Assembly (NCBI GenBank): GCA_002493865.1
Contig: DLAC01000007.1
Coordinates: 1 to 13,671, forward strand
Direction of reading: 5' to 3'
From: Caryophanales bacterium UBA7057
GTDB taxonomy: Bacteria > Bacillota_I > Bacilli_A > RF39 > UBA660
DNA: 13,671 nucleotides
Position 1 is the stretch's first letter. Every line of letters starts with the position of its first letter. Below the pieces are notes generated by a model. It was given only the letters and a program-made list of their open reading frames with translations. It did not search any database and had not been told where the DNA came from. Made by a program: the position numbers and the translations under genes. Shown piece by piece: positions 7,815 through 13,671 of this stretch.

Positions 7815-7895
7815 TTAGATCCATGCGCCAAGAATAATTACTAATAAAATAAATAATACTAATACGATTGCTGATGATGATACGTAATTACTCAT
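7815..7895 (-). CDS. YjcZ-like one-helix membrane micro-protein (26 aa)
   Basis: The protein is 26 residues: MSNYVSSS followed by a single hydrophobic helix ending LVIILGAWI. AGGAGG lies 8 nt before the ATG, followed by an A-rich spacer. The IILGAW ending is shared with the 43-residue protein encoded 21 nt downstream, so the two are probably paralogues in one transcript. The pattern matches YjcZ-family sporulation proteins, at the short end of that family's size range. Because it is so small, the evidence for translation is the ribosome binding site, the hydrophobic design and the paralogue. A sigma-K-like promoter candidate lies about 30 nt upstream. Confidence 0.7.
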   Translation of the reverse strand: MSNYVSSSAIVLVLFILLVIILGAWI

Positions 7896-7926
7896 ATTTT
7901 TTTCCTCCTTTTTTGATTACTCATTG

Positions 7927-7953
7927 TATTTTATGGAAAAGATGAAAAAAGGT
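7927..7953 (-). promoter_or_regulatory. sigma-K-like promoter candidate for the YjcZ-like genes
   Basis: On the minus strand AC (7953-7952) is followed after 16 nt by CATAAAATA (7935-7927), matching the mother-cell sigma-K consensus AC-N16/17-CATAnnnTA. Transcription would start near 7920, about 25 nt before the 26-residue gene. It fits the sporulation assignment, but short AT-rich motifs arise by chance in such DNA. Confidence 0.35.
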
Positions 7954-7985
7954 TCTAGACATATGCTGAAATTGGTAAAATTTCA

Positions 7986-8014
7986 TTGTCTTTTCTTTCT
8001 TTTTTTGCTATGAT
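7986..8014 (+). promoter_or_regulatory. prsA promoter (sigma-A type, extended -10)
   Basis: TTGTCT at 7986-7991, a 17-nt spacer and TATGAT at 8009-8014, with TG at 8006-8007 giving the extended -10 TGCTATGAT. Transcription would start near 8021, leaving a short leader with AAGGAGG at 8026-8032, 6 nt before the ATG. Confidence 0.65.
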
Positions 8015-8038
8015 AATATTTGTTTAAGGAGGATTACA

Positions 8039-9031
8039 ATGAAGAAAAAGTTATTAATTAGTATGACGATGATTCTTTTTTTAGCAACAGGTTGTGGGAA
8101 AGTTGCTAAATTAGAAAATGGTCAAGATGCAGTAGTTACATTTAAAGGAAATGAAATTTCTGTGGATCATTTATATAGTGAAATGAAAGATCGATATGCA
8201 TTATCTGTACTTTTAGATATGATCGATGAGAAGATATTAAATGATAAGTATAAAGATGATGATGAACAAAAGGAATCTGTAGAAAATCAAATCCAGGCTT
8301 GGGTTCAGATTTATGGCCGTGGAGATGAAGCAACCTTATTACAACAGACCGCTAGTTCTTTAGGAGTTACTACTATGGATGGTCTTAGAGACTATTTTAC
8401 ACTTCAATATAAGAGAAATCTTGCTGCTGAAGATTATGCTAAAACATTAGTCGAAGATGACGAAATTGAAAAGTATTATGATGAGAAAATTTTTGGTGAT
8501 ATCAGTGCAAAACATATTTTAATTAAACCAAAAACAAAAGATGGTATGACAACGGATGAAAAAACAGCTGCTGAAGAAGAGGCATTAAAGAAAGCCAATG
8601 AATTAATTAAGCAATTAGATGATGGTGCTGATTTTGAAAAACTAGCAAAAGAAAATTCAGATGATGAAGGTACAAAAGATAAAGGTGGAGTCTTAGATCC
8701 ATTTGGTCATGGTGCGATGGTCACTGAATTTGAAGAGGCTGCACTTCAATTAAAAGATGGAGAATATACAAAAGAACCTGTAAAATCCACTTATGGATAT
8801 CATATTATCCTACGTGTTAGTCAAAAAGAAAAACCACAACTAAAGACCGTTCGTAGTGATATTGTCGATGAGCTTTATAAAGATAAGATGACAGAGGATA
8901 AAGCAATTCAAATTATTGCACTTGAAAAGTTAAGAAAAGAATATAAGATAAATATTGAGGATAAAACTTTAAAAACTCAGTATGAAAACTATTTAGTAAA
9001 CTCTAAAAATAGTGCTAGAGAAGAAAATTAG
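8039..9031 (+). CDS. prsA: PrsA-like foldase lipoprotein (parvulin peptidyl-prolyl isomerase)
   Basis: PrsA proteins sit on the outer face of the membrane and help secreted proteins fold by cis-trans isomerisation of prolyl bonds. The first 19 residues form a lipoprotein signal with lipobox ATGC; Cys19 would be lipidated. An N-terminal helical chaperone region (about 25-150) is followed by a parvulin domain at about 154-262, with the hallmark strands SAKHILIKP at 156-164 and YGYHIILRV at 252-260 and the internal DKGGVLDPFG. A helical tail follows. The 330 residues are a little longer than B. subtilis PrsA (about 290). It is a single-gene unit with its own promoter and a terminator shared with the converging gene. 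The distinction from other parvulin lipoproteins rests on the layout. Confidence 0.9.
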   Translation: MKKKLLISMTMILFLATGCGKVAKLENGQDAVVTFKGNEISVDHLYSEMKDRYALSVLLDMIDEKILNDKYKDDDEQKESVENQIQAWVQIYGRGDEATLLQQTASSLGVTTMDGLRDYFTLQYKRNLAAEDYAKTLVEDDEIEKYYDEKIFGDISAKHILIKPKTKDGMTTDEKTAAEEEALKKANELIKQLDDGADFEKLAKENSDDEGTKDKGGVLDPFGHGAMVTEFEEAALQLKDGEYTKEPVKSTYGYHIILRVSQKEKPQLKTVRSDIVDELYKDKMTEDKAIQIIALEKLRKEYKINIEDKTLKTQYENYLVNSKNSAREEN

Positions 9032-9035
9032 TCAT

Positions 9036-9071
9036 AAAAAAGATGAATGGACAAAACTCATTCATCTTTTT
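9036..9071. terminator. bidirectional terminator between prsA and the EEP-family gene
   Basis: AAAAAGATGAATG (9037-9049) and CATTCATCTTTTT (9059-9071) make a 13-bp stem with a 9-nt loop. It has A-runs and T-runs on both sides, so it works in both directions. It starts 5 nt after the prsA stop, and its right arm overlaps the stop codon (9070-9072) of the converging gene. Confidence 0.88.
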
Positions 9072-9852
9072 ACTTTGTATTAATGATTGCATACATTGGA
9101 AAGTGATCACTATATTTTTCTAGTTTTTCTTCTTTGATAATTCCACATTCTTTCACTTCTAGTTCTTTTGGAACAAAGATATGGTCAATGGGTGTATCTT
9201 TTTTAGATTTTCTAAAGGTTCTATGATTATACTCTACCCTTTTTAACCCTAATGTTTCTAGTTCCTTTACAAAATTTAAAAAGGCCTTATTTGTAAGATT
9301 AGAATTAAAGTCTCCAAGCAAAATAACTGGTAAATTAGAGTCTTTAATATACTCTTTAATATAGTTGAGTTGTCTTTTTCTCACTGTATTCACATGACAC
9401 TCTAAATGTGTATTTAAAATACGGATTCTCTTTCCAGAATCTATTTCTACTACTGCATCAGTTAATACTCTAGGTGTAATCGAACGGTACTTAAAGATTC
9501 CGTTATAAAGATCTTTTATATTTGACGGAAGCCATGGAAGACTATTTGTTTTTTGCTGTAAAACGGGTAGTTTCGTAATGATGGATGCATGTTCATTATA
9601 TTTTTTCAATGTATTTATCTTTTTTTGAAAGGTTCCCGTTCCATATCTTCCCTTTCCAATAAAATGGTACATTGGAAATTTCTTTGTTAATACGTTTAAA
9701 GTAGAATCTATCATTTCTTGTGTGGTTAAAATATCCACTTTATTTTCCTTTAAAAGAATAGAATAACAGTCTTCTATTAATTCCTCCGTTAGATTTTTTA
9801 CTAGATTATCATTTCGTACATTAAAAGTACACACTTTCATTTGATTTGACAT
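9070..9852 (-). CDS. endonuclease/exonuclease/phosphatase (EEP) family protein
   Basis: This is a metal-dependent phosphodiesterase or phosphatase fold of the DNase I/exonuclease III type. The ordered motifs are present: Asn11 in TFNVRND, Glu46 in LTTQEM, His149 in LNTHLE, Asp181 and Asn183 in LLGDFNS, Asp223 in PIDHIF, and the terminal SDHFP with Asp249-His250. The active site therefore looks complete. There is no signal peptide, so it should act in the cytoplasm. At 260 residues it is a single-domain member. The substrate (nucleic acid, phosphoinositide-like lipid or other phosphoester) cannot be told from these motifs. The ATG at 9852 has AGGGGG 7 nt upstream. It lies 49 nt after the glycosidase-domain gene and may be read from the same transcript or from its own promoter. 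Confidence 0.85.
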   Translation of the reverse strand: MSNQMKVCTFNVRNDNLVKNLTEELIEDCYSILLKENKVDILTTQEMIDSTLNVLTKKFPMYHFIGKGRYGTGTFQKKINTLKKYNEHASIITKLPVLQQKTNSLPWLPSNIKDLYNGIFKYRSITPRVLTDAVVEIDSGKRIRILNTHLECHVNTVRKRQLNYIKEYIKDSNLPVILLGDFNSNLTNKAFLNFVKELETLGLKRVEYNHRTFRKSKKDTPIDHIFVPKELEVKECGIIKEEKLEKYSDHFPMYAIINTK

Positions 9853-9868
9853 ATAAGATCCCCCTACT

Positions 9869-9895
9869 TATTTTATGATAGATTTAAAATCTGGT
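9869..9895 (-). promoter_or_regulatory. second sigma-K-like motif, upstream of the EEP gene
   Basis: On the minus strand AC (9895-9894), 16 nt, then CATAAAATA (9877-9869): the same sequence and spacing as the element before the YjcZ-like genes. Transcription would start close to the AGGGGG ribosome binding site, which weakens the case. Confidence 0.2.
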
Positions 9896-9901
9896 TCTTC
9901 A

Positions 9902-11362
9902 TTATTCTGTTACAATCCATGCATTAGGTAATCTACGAATTGTTCTTCTAGTTCCATTAAATGGAATATTAATATATTCATGATTTTCTACCATTGAGGA
10001 AGAGGTTCCTCCATCGAGAGTCGCTGCATTATAGGCCCCATACCGTTCCATAATATCCGCTAAATCTTTATAACTCGCACCCTTACTATGAGGTTGGTCC
10101 CCATCAATGACAAGCATCAATACTACTCCATCCTTTCTTTGACCAATTACACTCCTTGCACATGCCCATTTAGAAGTAGAATTACTAAAATAGTTTTCAC
10201 CATTTACAATTAAAAATGGTCCCCAATCTACGGCATCACGAATGCCCATTTGAATTGCCTCAGAGGTACTCATTCTTTTTAGAATTAATTGGTTATCCTG
10301 ATTAAATCCAATCATTCCACCAGAGTCAATTCCACGATTGTATTCTGTCTTTACAACTCCATTTTGAATGACTGTTCCATGGGGAATTCCACCATTACTA
10401 CTCCAATCTGGATCATAAAATCCGCCAGCATTCATTGCAACTAGTGCATGATTTTCCTTTGAAATATCTGAAAGTGTCTGTCCATAAGAACCTTCTCCTG
10501 TTCCAGCACCTACACTGGTTCCAAGTTTTACATGGGAAGGATCATAAACAACGGTTAAAAAACCACTATATTTGTATCCTCCAGTTTCAGATACCCCTTC
10601 TACTTTCACAATTTTATAAATTTGGTTCTCGTCTTCTTTTGTAAATAATTCTTTTTCATAAGAATTTGCATAGAATTTTGTTTCAAAATTGATTGGTTCA
10701 AACTGATACAGTTCTTCCCCAGATTCTTGATTCTTCGTTTTGGACAAAGTATTCTCAATTGTTCTATGATTATAAAAAATACTAGCAATAAACTGATGAT
10801 CCTTGGTATTCATAGATTCTCTAATAATAAAATCTTGATATTTTTTGTCTTTCCCATATAATAAATCTGTCAGAGTAAATACCCCAATTGCATAAATTAC
10901 AAAGGTACCAAAAGCAACCATAGTACTATGTTTTACTTTCCAGGATTTTTTCTTTATCTTTGGAATAATTAACACTATACTTAGGGCAATAATAATCATC
11001 CAAGAAGAGATAATCATTAATAAAATATAAGAATGCATCTGCCTTAAAAAAGCAAGGCTTGTGTTCTTCGTAATAAACCAACCTAGTATTAGTAATGGTA
11101 AGAGAAATAAAACCATAAATATCATATTTCTTGCCCATAACATAGGTCGTTTTTTCTTTAGAAATTTTTGGTATTCTTCATTTGAATTTTTTAAGTGTTT
11201 CTCTATCTCTTTCTTTTTTTCACAACCCTCTGGAATTTTAGTATCAAAGTTTTCTTCAATGATTTGGATTGTCTGTGTCTCATCTTCTAAGAATTCAATG
11301 GGAATTTTAATTTCTCTTGTTTCTTCTAAAAATTCAATTACAATATCATCTTTACGAAACAT
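9902..11362 (-). CDS. membrane protein with extracytoplasmic phosphodiester glycosidase (NAGPA) domain
   Basis: The C-terminal half (about 245-486) matches the phosphodiester glycosidase (NAGPA-like) domain, which removes GlcNAc or similar sugars from phosphodiester-linked glycans and is often exopolysaccharide-related in bacteria. Landmarks: MNAGGFYDPD at 310-319 with PHGTVIQNG at 327-335, WGPFLIVNG at 380-388, Arg403 in CARSVIGQ, LMLVIDGD at 415-422 and AATLDGGTSSSMV at 446-458. The N-terminus has a 77-residue acidic and charged cytoplasmic part, then three membrane helices at about 78-98, 111-133 and 148-168. An odd number of helices places the catalytic domain outside the cell. The cytoplasmic segment is unrecognised. 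The gene follows a coiled-coil surface protein by 16 nt. The natural substrate is inferred to be a cell-surface polymer. Confidence 0.82.
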   Translation of the reverse strand: MFRKDDIVIEFLEETREIKIPIEFLEDETQTIQIIEENFDTKIPEGCEKKKEIEKHLKNSNEEYQKFLKKKRPMLWARNMIFMVLFLLPLLILGWFITKNTSLAFLRQMHSYILLMIISSWMIIIALSIVLIIPKIKKKSWKVKHSTMVAFGTFVIYAIGVFTLTDLLYGKDKKYQDFIIRESMNTKDHQFIASIFYNHRTIENTLSKTKNQESGEELYQFEPINFETKFYANSYEKELFTKEDENQIYKIVKVEGVSETGGYKYSGFLTVVYDPSHVKLGTSVGAGTGEGSYGQTLSDISKENHALVAMNAGGFYDPDWSSNGGIPHGTVIQNGVVKTEYNRGIDSGGMIGFNQDNQLILKRMSTSEAIQMGIRDAVDWGPFLIVNGENYFSNSTSKWACARSVIGQRKDGVVLMLVIDGDQPHSKGASYKDLADIMERYGAYNAATLDGGTSSSMVENHEYINIPFNGTRRTIRRLPNAWIVTE

Positions 11363-11378
11363 TTTATCCCTCTCTTTC

Positions 11379-11864
11379 TTACTTCATCGCTATTGTTTTG
11401 TTCTTGGAGAGCCACTCCTCATGCCCTTTCATAAACTGTTCATAATTTTCCTCTAACCTTGCGTAATTATCTTGTGCCTTTTGATTGTTTTCTATCATTG
11501 ATTTACATTTTTCTTTACTTCTATCATTGACTGTCATTTGACAGCTTTCATTGACGTCTTTCATAACCTTTTCGAGTCGATCTTTTTGCTTTTTAATACT
11601 TGTTAATTGATTTTGATAATACTCTTTATTCTCCCCAACATTTTCATAATAAAGAGTAAAAAGATTCTGCATTTCTAACATAGATTGGTGAAGTTCTTTC
11701 ATTTCATTTGTAACTTCTGTATAGTTTTTATTTACTTCTTGGTTGATTTTTCTAGTTTCCTCTCTATCTTCTTTGAAGGTGTTAAAAAAATCAATAGAAC
11801 TTCCTCCAAAAATTAGAGAAAGTGATACTACGAATAAAATACTTCCAACCATTTTAAAATTCAT
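11379..11864 (-). CDS. small membrane-anchored coiled-coil protein, unknown function
   Basis: I do not recognise a family. The 161 residues begin with a hydrophobic helix at about 5-20 (signal anchor or cleavable signal), and the rest is highly charged and helical. Heptad-like runs at about 30-75 and 80-155 suggest a helical hairpin or coiled coil on the outer surface. Two cysteines, Cys108 and Cys120, 12 residues apart, could form a disulfide. It is the first gene of a probable operon with the NAGPA-domain membrane protein 16 nt downstream, so it may assist or bind the same cell-surface target. The ATG at 11864 has AGGTGAT 5 nt upstream. Confidence 0.7.
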   Translation of the reverse strand: MNFKMVGSILFVVSLSLIFGGSSIDFFNTFKEDREETRKINQEVNKNYTEVTNEMKELHQSMLEMQNLFTLYYENVGENKEYYQNQLTSIKKQKDRLEKVMKDVNESCQMTVNDRSKEKCKSMIENNQKAQDNYARLEENYEQFMKGHEEWLSKNKTIAMK

Positions 11865-11882
11865 TGTTGATCACCTAATTTG

Positions 11883-11888
11883 ATTATA
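11883..11888 (-). promoter_or_regulatory. candidate -10 box of the coiled-coil/glycosidase operon
   Basis: TATAAT on the minus strand, 18 nt before the ATG at 11864. The -35 position (11906-11911, TTCTAA) is poor. Confidence 0.3.
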
Positions 11889-11917
11889 TCGTAAACCAAT
11901 TTTTTTTAGAATCCTTA

Positions 11918-11955
11918 TTGACACTTTTCACTTTTTTACTGTCTATAACTGTCAA
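11918..11955. repeat. inverted and direct repeats in the divergent intergenic region
   Basis: TTGACA at 11918-11923 is inverted as TGTCAA at 11950-11955, and ACTGT is repeated directly at 11938-11942 and 11948-11952. They lie between the divergent promoters of the coiled-coil gene and the ABC binding-protein gene, where an operator is expected. No regulator is recognised. Confidence 0.3.
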
Positions 11956-11990
11956 CTTACATTTTCATAACCATTTAAAAAGAATGCACA

Positions 11991-11996
11991 TATAAT
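11991..11996 (+). promoter_or_regulatory. candidate -10 box of the ABC importer operon
   Basis: TATAAT 20 nt before the ATG at 12017, with no good -35. AAGGAGG at 12006-12012 is the ribosome binding site, at a short 4-nt spacing. No TPP, FMN or other riboswitch fold is seen in the leader. Confidence 0.35.
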
Positions 11997-12016
11997 ACCA
12001 TTGAAAAGGAGGATAT

Positions 12017-13024
12017 ATGAAAAAGATTTTTTATGGACTGCTTGTTGCCATTATTCTATTAACAATTGGAACTTTATTTGTTTTGGATTTAAATAAAAAG
12101 AATGATGACGATAAAAAGGACAAACAAAAGCTAGAAAAAATTAAGGTTGCAGAGGTTGCTCATACTGTTTTTTATGCACCACAATATGTCGCAAAAGGAC
12201 TTGGATTCTTTGAAGAAGAAGGTCTTGATATCGAACTTATTTTAACGCCTGGTGCTGATAAGGTTTCCGCTGCAGTATTATCAGGAGATGTTCAAATTGG
12301 CTTTTCAGGAAGCGAAGCATGTATCTATGTATATAATGCAGGAGAAAAAGATTATCTAAAAACATTTGCCCAACTCACCCAAAAAGATGGATCTTTCTTA
12401 GTTTCTAGAGAAAAAATTGACAACTTCAAACTAGAAGATTTAAAGGGAAAGAGTGTCATCGGAGGTAGAAAGGGTGGAATGCCTGAAATGACTTTCGAAT
12501 GGGCACTTCGTCAAAATGGAATAGACCCAGTGAGTGACTTAGATATTGATACAAGTATTGCCTTTGCTGCAATGCAAGGTGCATTTATGGGAGGTCAAGG
12601 TGACTTTGTTACCCTGTTTGAACCAAATGCTCTACAAGTTGAAAAACAAGGATTTGGTTACGTAGTTGCATCTATCGGTGAACTAGGAGGAGTGGTTCCT
12701 TATACTTCTTATAGTGCTAGAATTAGTTATATCGAAAGTCATCCTGAAGTAATTGAAAAATTTACAAGAGCCATTCAAAAGGGATTAGATTATGTACATA
12801 ATCATTCAGATGAAGAGGTGGCAGACGCTATGTTAGAATTCTTCCCAGATACTTCTTTAAATGATTTAACAGACGTAGTTAAGAGATATCGTGATGTGGA
12901 TGCTTGGCCTAAAACAACCAATTTTAGTGAAGAATCATTCTACCATTTGCAAGAAATTATGAAGGCTTCTGGTGAACTGGAAGATACTGTTTCTTATCAA
13001 GATTTAATTTATCAAAAGGACTAA
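12017..13024 (+). CDS. ABC importer substrate-binding protein, NMT1/SsuA/ThiY-like
   Basis: This is an extracytoplasmic binding protein of the NMT1/THI5-like superfamily, which includes SsuA (sulfonates), TauA (taurine), NrtA (nitrate) and ThiY (thiamine-pyrimidine precursor). A membrane helix at about 5-23 has no lipobox cysteine, so the protein is anchored by it or released after cleavage. A Lys/Asp-rich linker (24-41) leads to the first lobe, with the family pattern YAPQYVAKGLGFFEEEGLDIEL at about 53-74. Further landmarks are LSGDVQIGFSGSEA at 88-101, LKGKSVIGGRKGGMPE at 142-157 and GDFVTLFEPNA at 195-205. The substrate is unknown: no TPP riboswitch and no thiamine or sulfur genes adjoin it. 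The ATPase gene starts one base after its stop, so the two are co-translated. Confidence 0.85.
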   Translation: MKKIFYGLLVAIILLTIGTLFVLDLNKKNDDDKKDKQKLEKIKVAEVAHTVFYAPQYVAKGLGFFEEEGLDIELILTPGADKVSAAVLSGDVQIGFSGSEACIYVYNAGEKDYLKTFAQLTQKDGSFLVSREKIDNFKLEDLKGKSVIGGRKGGMPEMTFEWALRQNGIDPVSDLDIDTSIAFAAMQGAFMGGQGDFVTLFEPNALQVEKQGFGYVVASIGELGGVVPYTSYSARISYIESHPEVIEKFTRAIQKGLDYVHNHSDEEVADAMLEFFPDTSLNDLTDVVKRYRDVDAWPKTTNFSEESFYHLQEIMKASGELEDTVSYQDLIYQKD

Positions 13025-13025
13025 T

Positions 13026-13448
13026 ATGAAACCAATTTTAAGAATTCGAAATCTTAAAAAGAATTATCAAGATCTTGATGGAGAAGTAGAAGCTTTAGGT
13101 GGAATTGATCTTGACGTTTATGAGGGAGAACTCCTTTCGATTGTAGGTCCCTCTGGTTGTGGAAAAACAAGTTTACTTTCTGTCCTATCCAATTTAGAAG
13201 AAAAGTCAAACGGAAATATTGAGTTTGAAAACGACAATATAAAAATTGGATATATGCTACAAAAGGATGCCTTATTTCCATGGAGAACTATTTTAGAAAA
13301 TTGCTTAATTGGATTAGAAATCCAAAACAATCTTACAGAAGAGACAAAAAATAAAGTCATTGAGTTATTAAATACTTATGGACTTGGAGATTTTATGAAT
13401 AAGTATCCATCTTCTCTTTCTGGTGGAATGCGTCAACGTGTTGGATGA
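13026..13448 (+). CDS. truncated ABC importer ATPase (SsuB/ThiZ-like), broken before Walker B
   Basis: The start of a nitrate/sulfonate/taurine-type importer ATPase. Walker A GPSGCGKT is at 41-48, the Q-loop MLQKDALFPW at 77-86 is typical of this subfamily, and signature LSGGMRQRV is at 131-139. The frame then reads Gly and a TGA stop. Family members have about 250 residues, so Walker B, D-loop and switch His (about 110 residues) are missing. No frame of the next 220 bases encodes them, so this is not a simple frameshift. The product cannot hydrolyse ATP normally and the permease gene is absent, so the importer is probably non-functional in this arrangement. AAAGGA precedes the ATG, which lies one base after the binding-protein gene. 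The break coincides with a drop in GC. Confidence 0.85.
   Translation: MKPILRIRNLKKNYQDLDGEVEALGGIDLDVYEGELLSIVGPSGCGKTSLLSVLSNLEEKSNGNIEFENDNIKIGYMLQKDALFPWRTILENCLIGLEIQNNLTEETKNKVIELLNTYGLGDFMNKYPSSLSGGMRQRVG
13434..13443. other. possible recombination core at the ATPase break
   Basis: CAAC and GTTG flank the non-palindromic dinucleotide GT within the signature-motif codons, right where the ATPase homology ends. Serine recombinase crossover sites have this sort of layout, but the arms are only 4 bp and the symmetry does not extend, so chance is a full alternative. Confidence 0.15.
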
Positions 13449-13671
13449 ATGTGATGAAGACACAAGGTAATGATTAAGAAAAGTTGCTTATAGCCCATAA
13501 AATAAGGAAAAGAGGTAAAATATGTTGTTAGATAATAATACAAAAAAAGTAATTGAATTATTAAATATGTTTGATGATTTAAAGAATACCCACAAGATTA
13601 GACTTGCAATATATCTATTAGAAAATAAAAACTTTGATATTAATTTTAATATTAAGGATATGATTATTCTT
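13444..13671. other. AT-rich DNA unrelated to the importer; possible left end of an insertion
   Basis: From about 13444 the sequence no longer matches the ATPase. GC falls from roughly one third in the ATPase gene to about 18 % at 13521-13671 (27 of 151 by hand count). The 70 bases after the break hold only short open tails, in one frame MNVMKTQGND and in another LDECDEDTR, which could be the end of a displaced or foreign gene. A new reading frame begins at 13522. No transposase, integrase or terminal repeat is visible before the window ends, so element type and even insertion itself remain unproven. Confidence 0.4.
13522..13671 (+). CDS. start of an unknown protein, cut by the window end
   Basis: Fifty codons are open to the end of the window, beginning MLLDNNTKKVIELLNMF. 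AGAGGT lies about 7 nt before the ATG, which supports translation. The visible part is rich in Lys, Asn and Ile and predicted to be mostly helical (about 5-22 and 23-36), with no membrane segment or signal. I recognise no family. Its very low GC resembles mobile-element or phage DNA more than the rest of the window, and it lies just past the broken ATPase gene, so it may be the first gene of an inserted element. Confidence 0.55.
   Translation, partial: MLLDNNTKKVIELLNMFDDLKNTHKIRLAIYLLENKNFDINFNIKDMIIL

Noticed and set aside
11865..12016. TPP riboswitch ahead of the ThiY-like binding protein
   Set aside because: The conserved CTGAGA and other TPP core elements are absent on the plus strand, and the region is short and low in structure.
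13446..13480. Read-through or recoding of the ATPase stop (TGA as Trp, or a frameshift)
   Set aside because: TGG is the Trp codon elsewhere. More stops follow within a few codons, and no frame downstream contains a Walker B or later ATPase motif.
1..13671. CRISPR array, tRNA or rRNA genes, or a toxin-antitoxin pair
   Set aside because: No regularly spaced repeats, no cloverleaf-like segments with a T-loop GTTCGA pattern, and no rRNA sequence were seen. The two tiny genes resemble YjcZ proteins rather than a toxin-antitoxin pair.

Overview
The window looks like chromosomal DNA of a low-GC (about 30-35 %) Gram-positive bacterium of the Bacillota. The evidence is the order of its SUF iron-sulfur operon with SufU as the middle gene, a PrsA-type lipoprotein foldase, strong AGGAGG/AGGTGA ribosome binding sites, and two tiny YjcZ-type proteins, a family known from spore formers. 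TGG is the Trp codon and the complete genes end in TAA, so the standard bacterial code applies. The species cannot be named from sequence alone; an uncultured gut member of the Bacilli or Erysipelotrichia is a reasonable guess.

Layout. Positions 66-4596 (minus strand) hold a compact sufC-sufD-sufS-sufU-sufB operon. SufS takes sulfur from cysteine, SufU accepts it, and SufB/SufC/SufD form the ATP-driven scaffold on which Fe-S clusters are built. A terminator at 4758-4787 separates this operon from two tandem paralogues (4792-6171 and 6224-7525, minus). The downstream copy carries an HEFLH zinc-protease motif with a downstream EGYTE. The upstream copy has lost these residues and is probably a pseudo-enzyme. 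Next come two very small one-helix membrane proteins of YjcZ type (7662-7793 and 7815-7895, minus), preceded by a sigma-K-like promoter candidate.

Divergent from these is prsA (8039-9031, plus), with a good promoter and a terminator shared with the converging gene. Then on the minus strand lie a small coiled-coil surface protein (11379-11864), a three-helix membrane protein with an extracytoplasmic phosphodiester-glycosidase (NAGPA-type) domain (9902-11362), and an endonuclease/exonuclease/phosphatase-family enzyme (9070-9852), probably co-transcribed.

On the right, on the plus strand, an ABC importer operon starts with an SsuA/ThiY-like binding protein (12017-13024) and an ATPase (13026-13448). 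The ATPase stops just after its signature motif, before Walker B. The DNA after the break is much more AT-rich (about 18 % GC from 13521 on) and starts an unrelated reading frame. This looks like the left junction of an inserted element, a rearrangement, or an assembly join.

Most notable: the active/inactive metallopeptidase pair, the disrupted ATPase junction, the two YjcZ-like micro-proteins with a possible mother-cell promoter, and an unusually short SufD. No tRNA, rRNA, CRISPR array or recognisable riboswitch was seen. No stretch over 300 bases lacks a gene.
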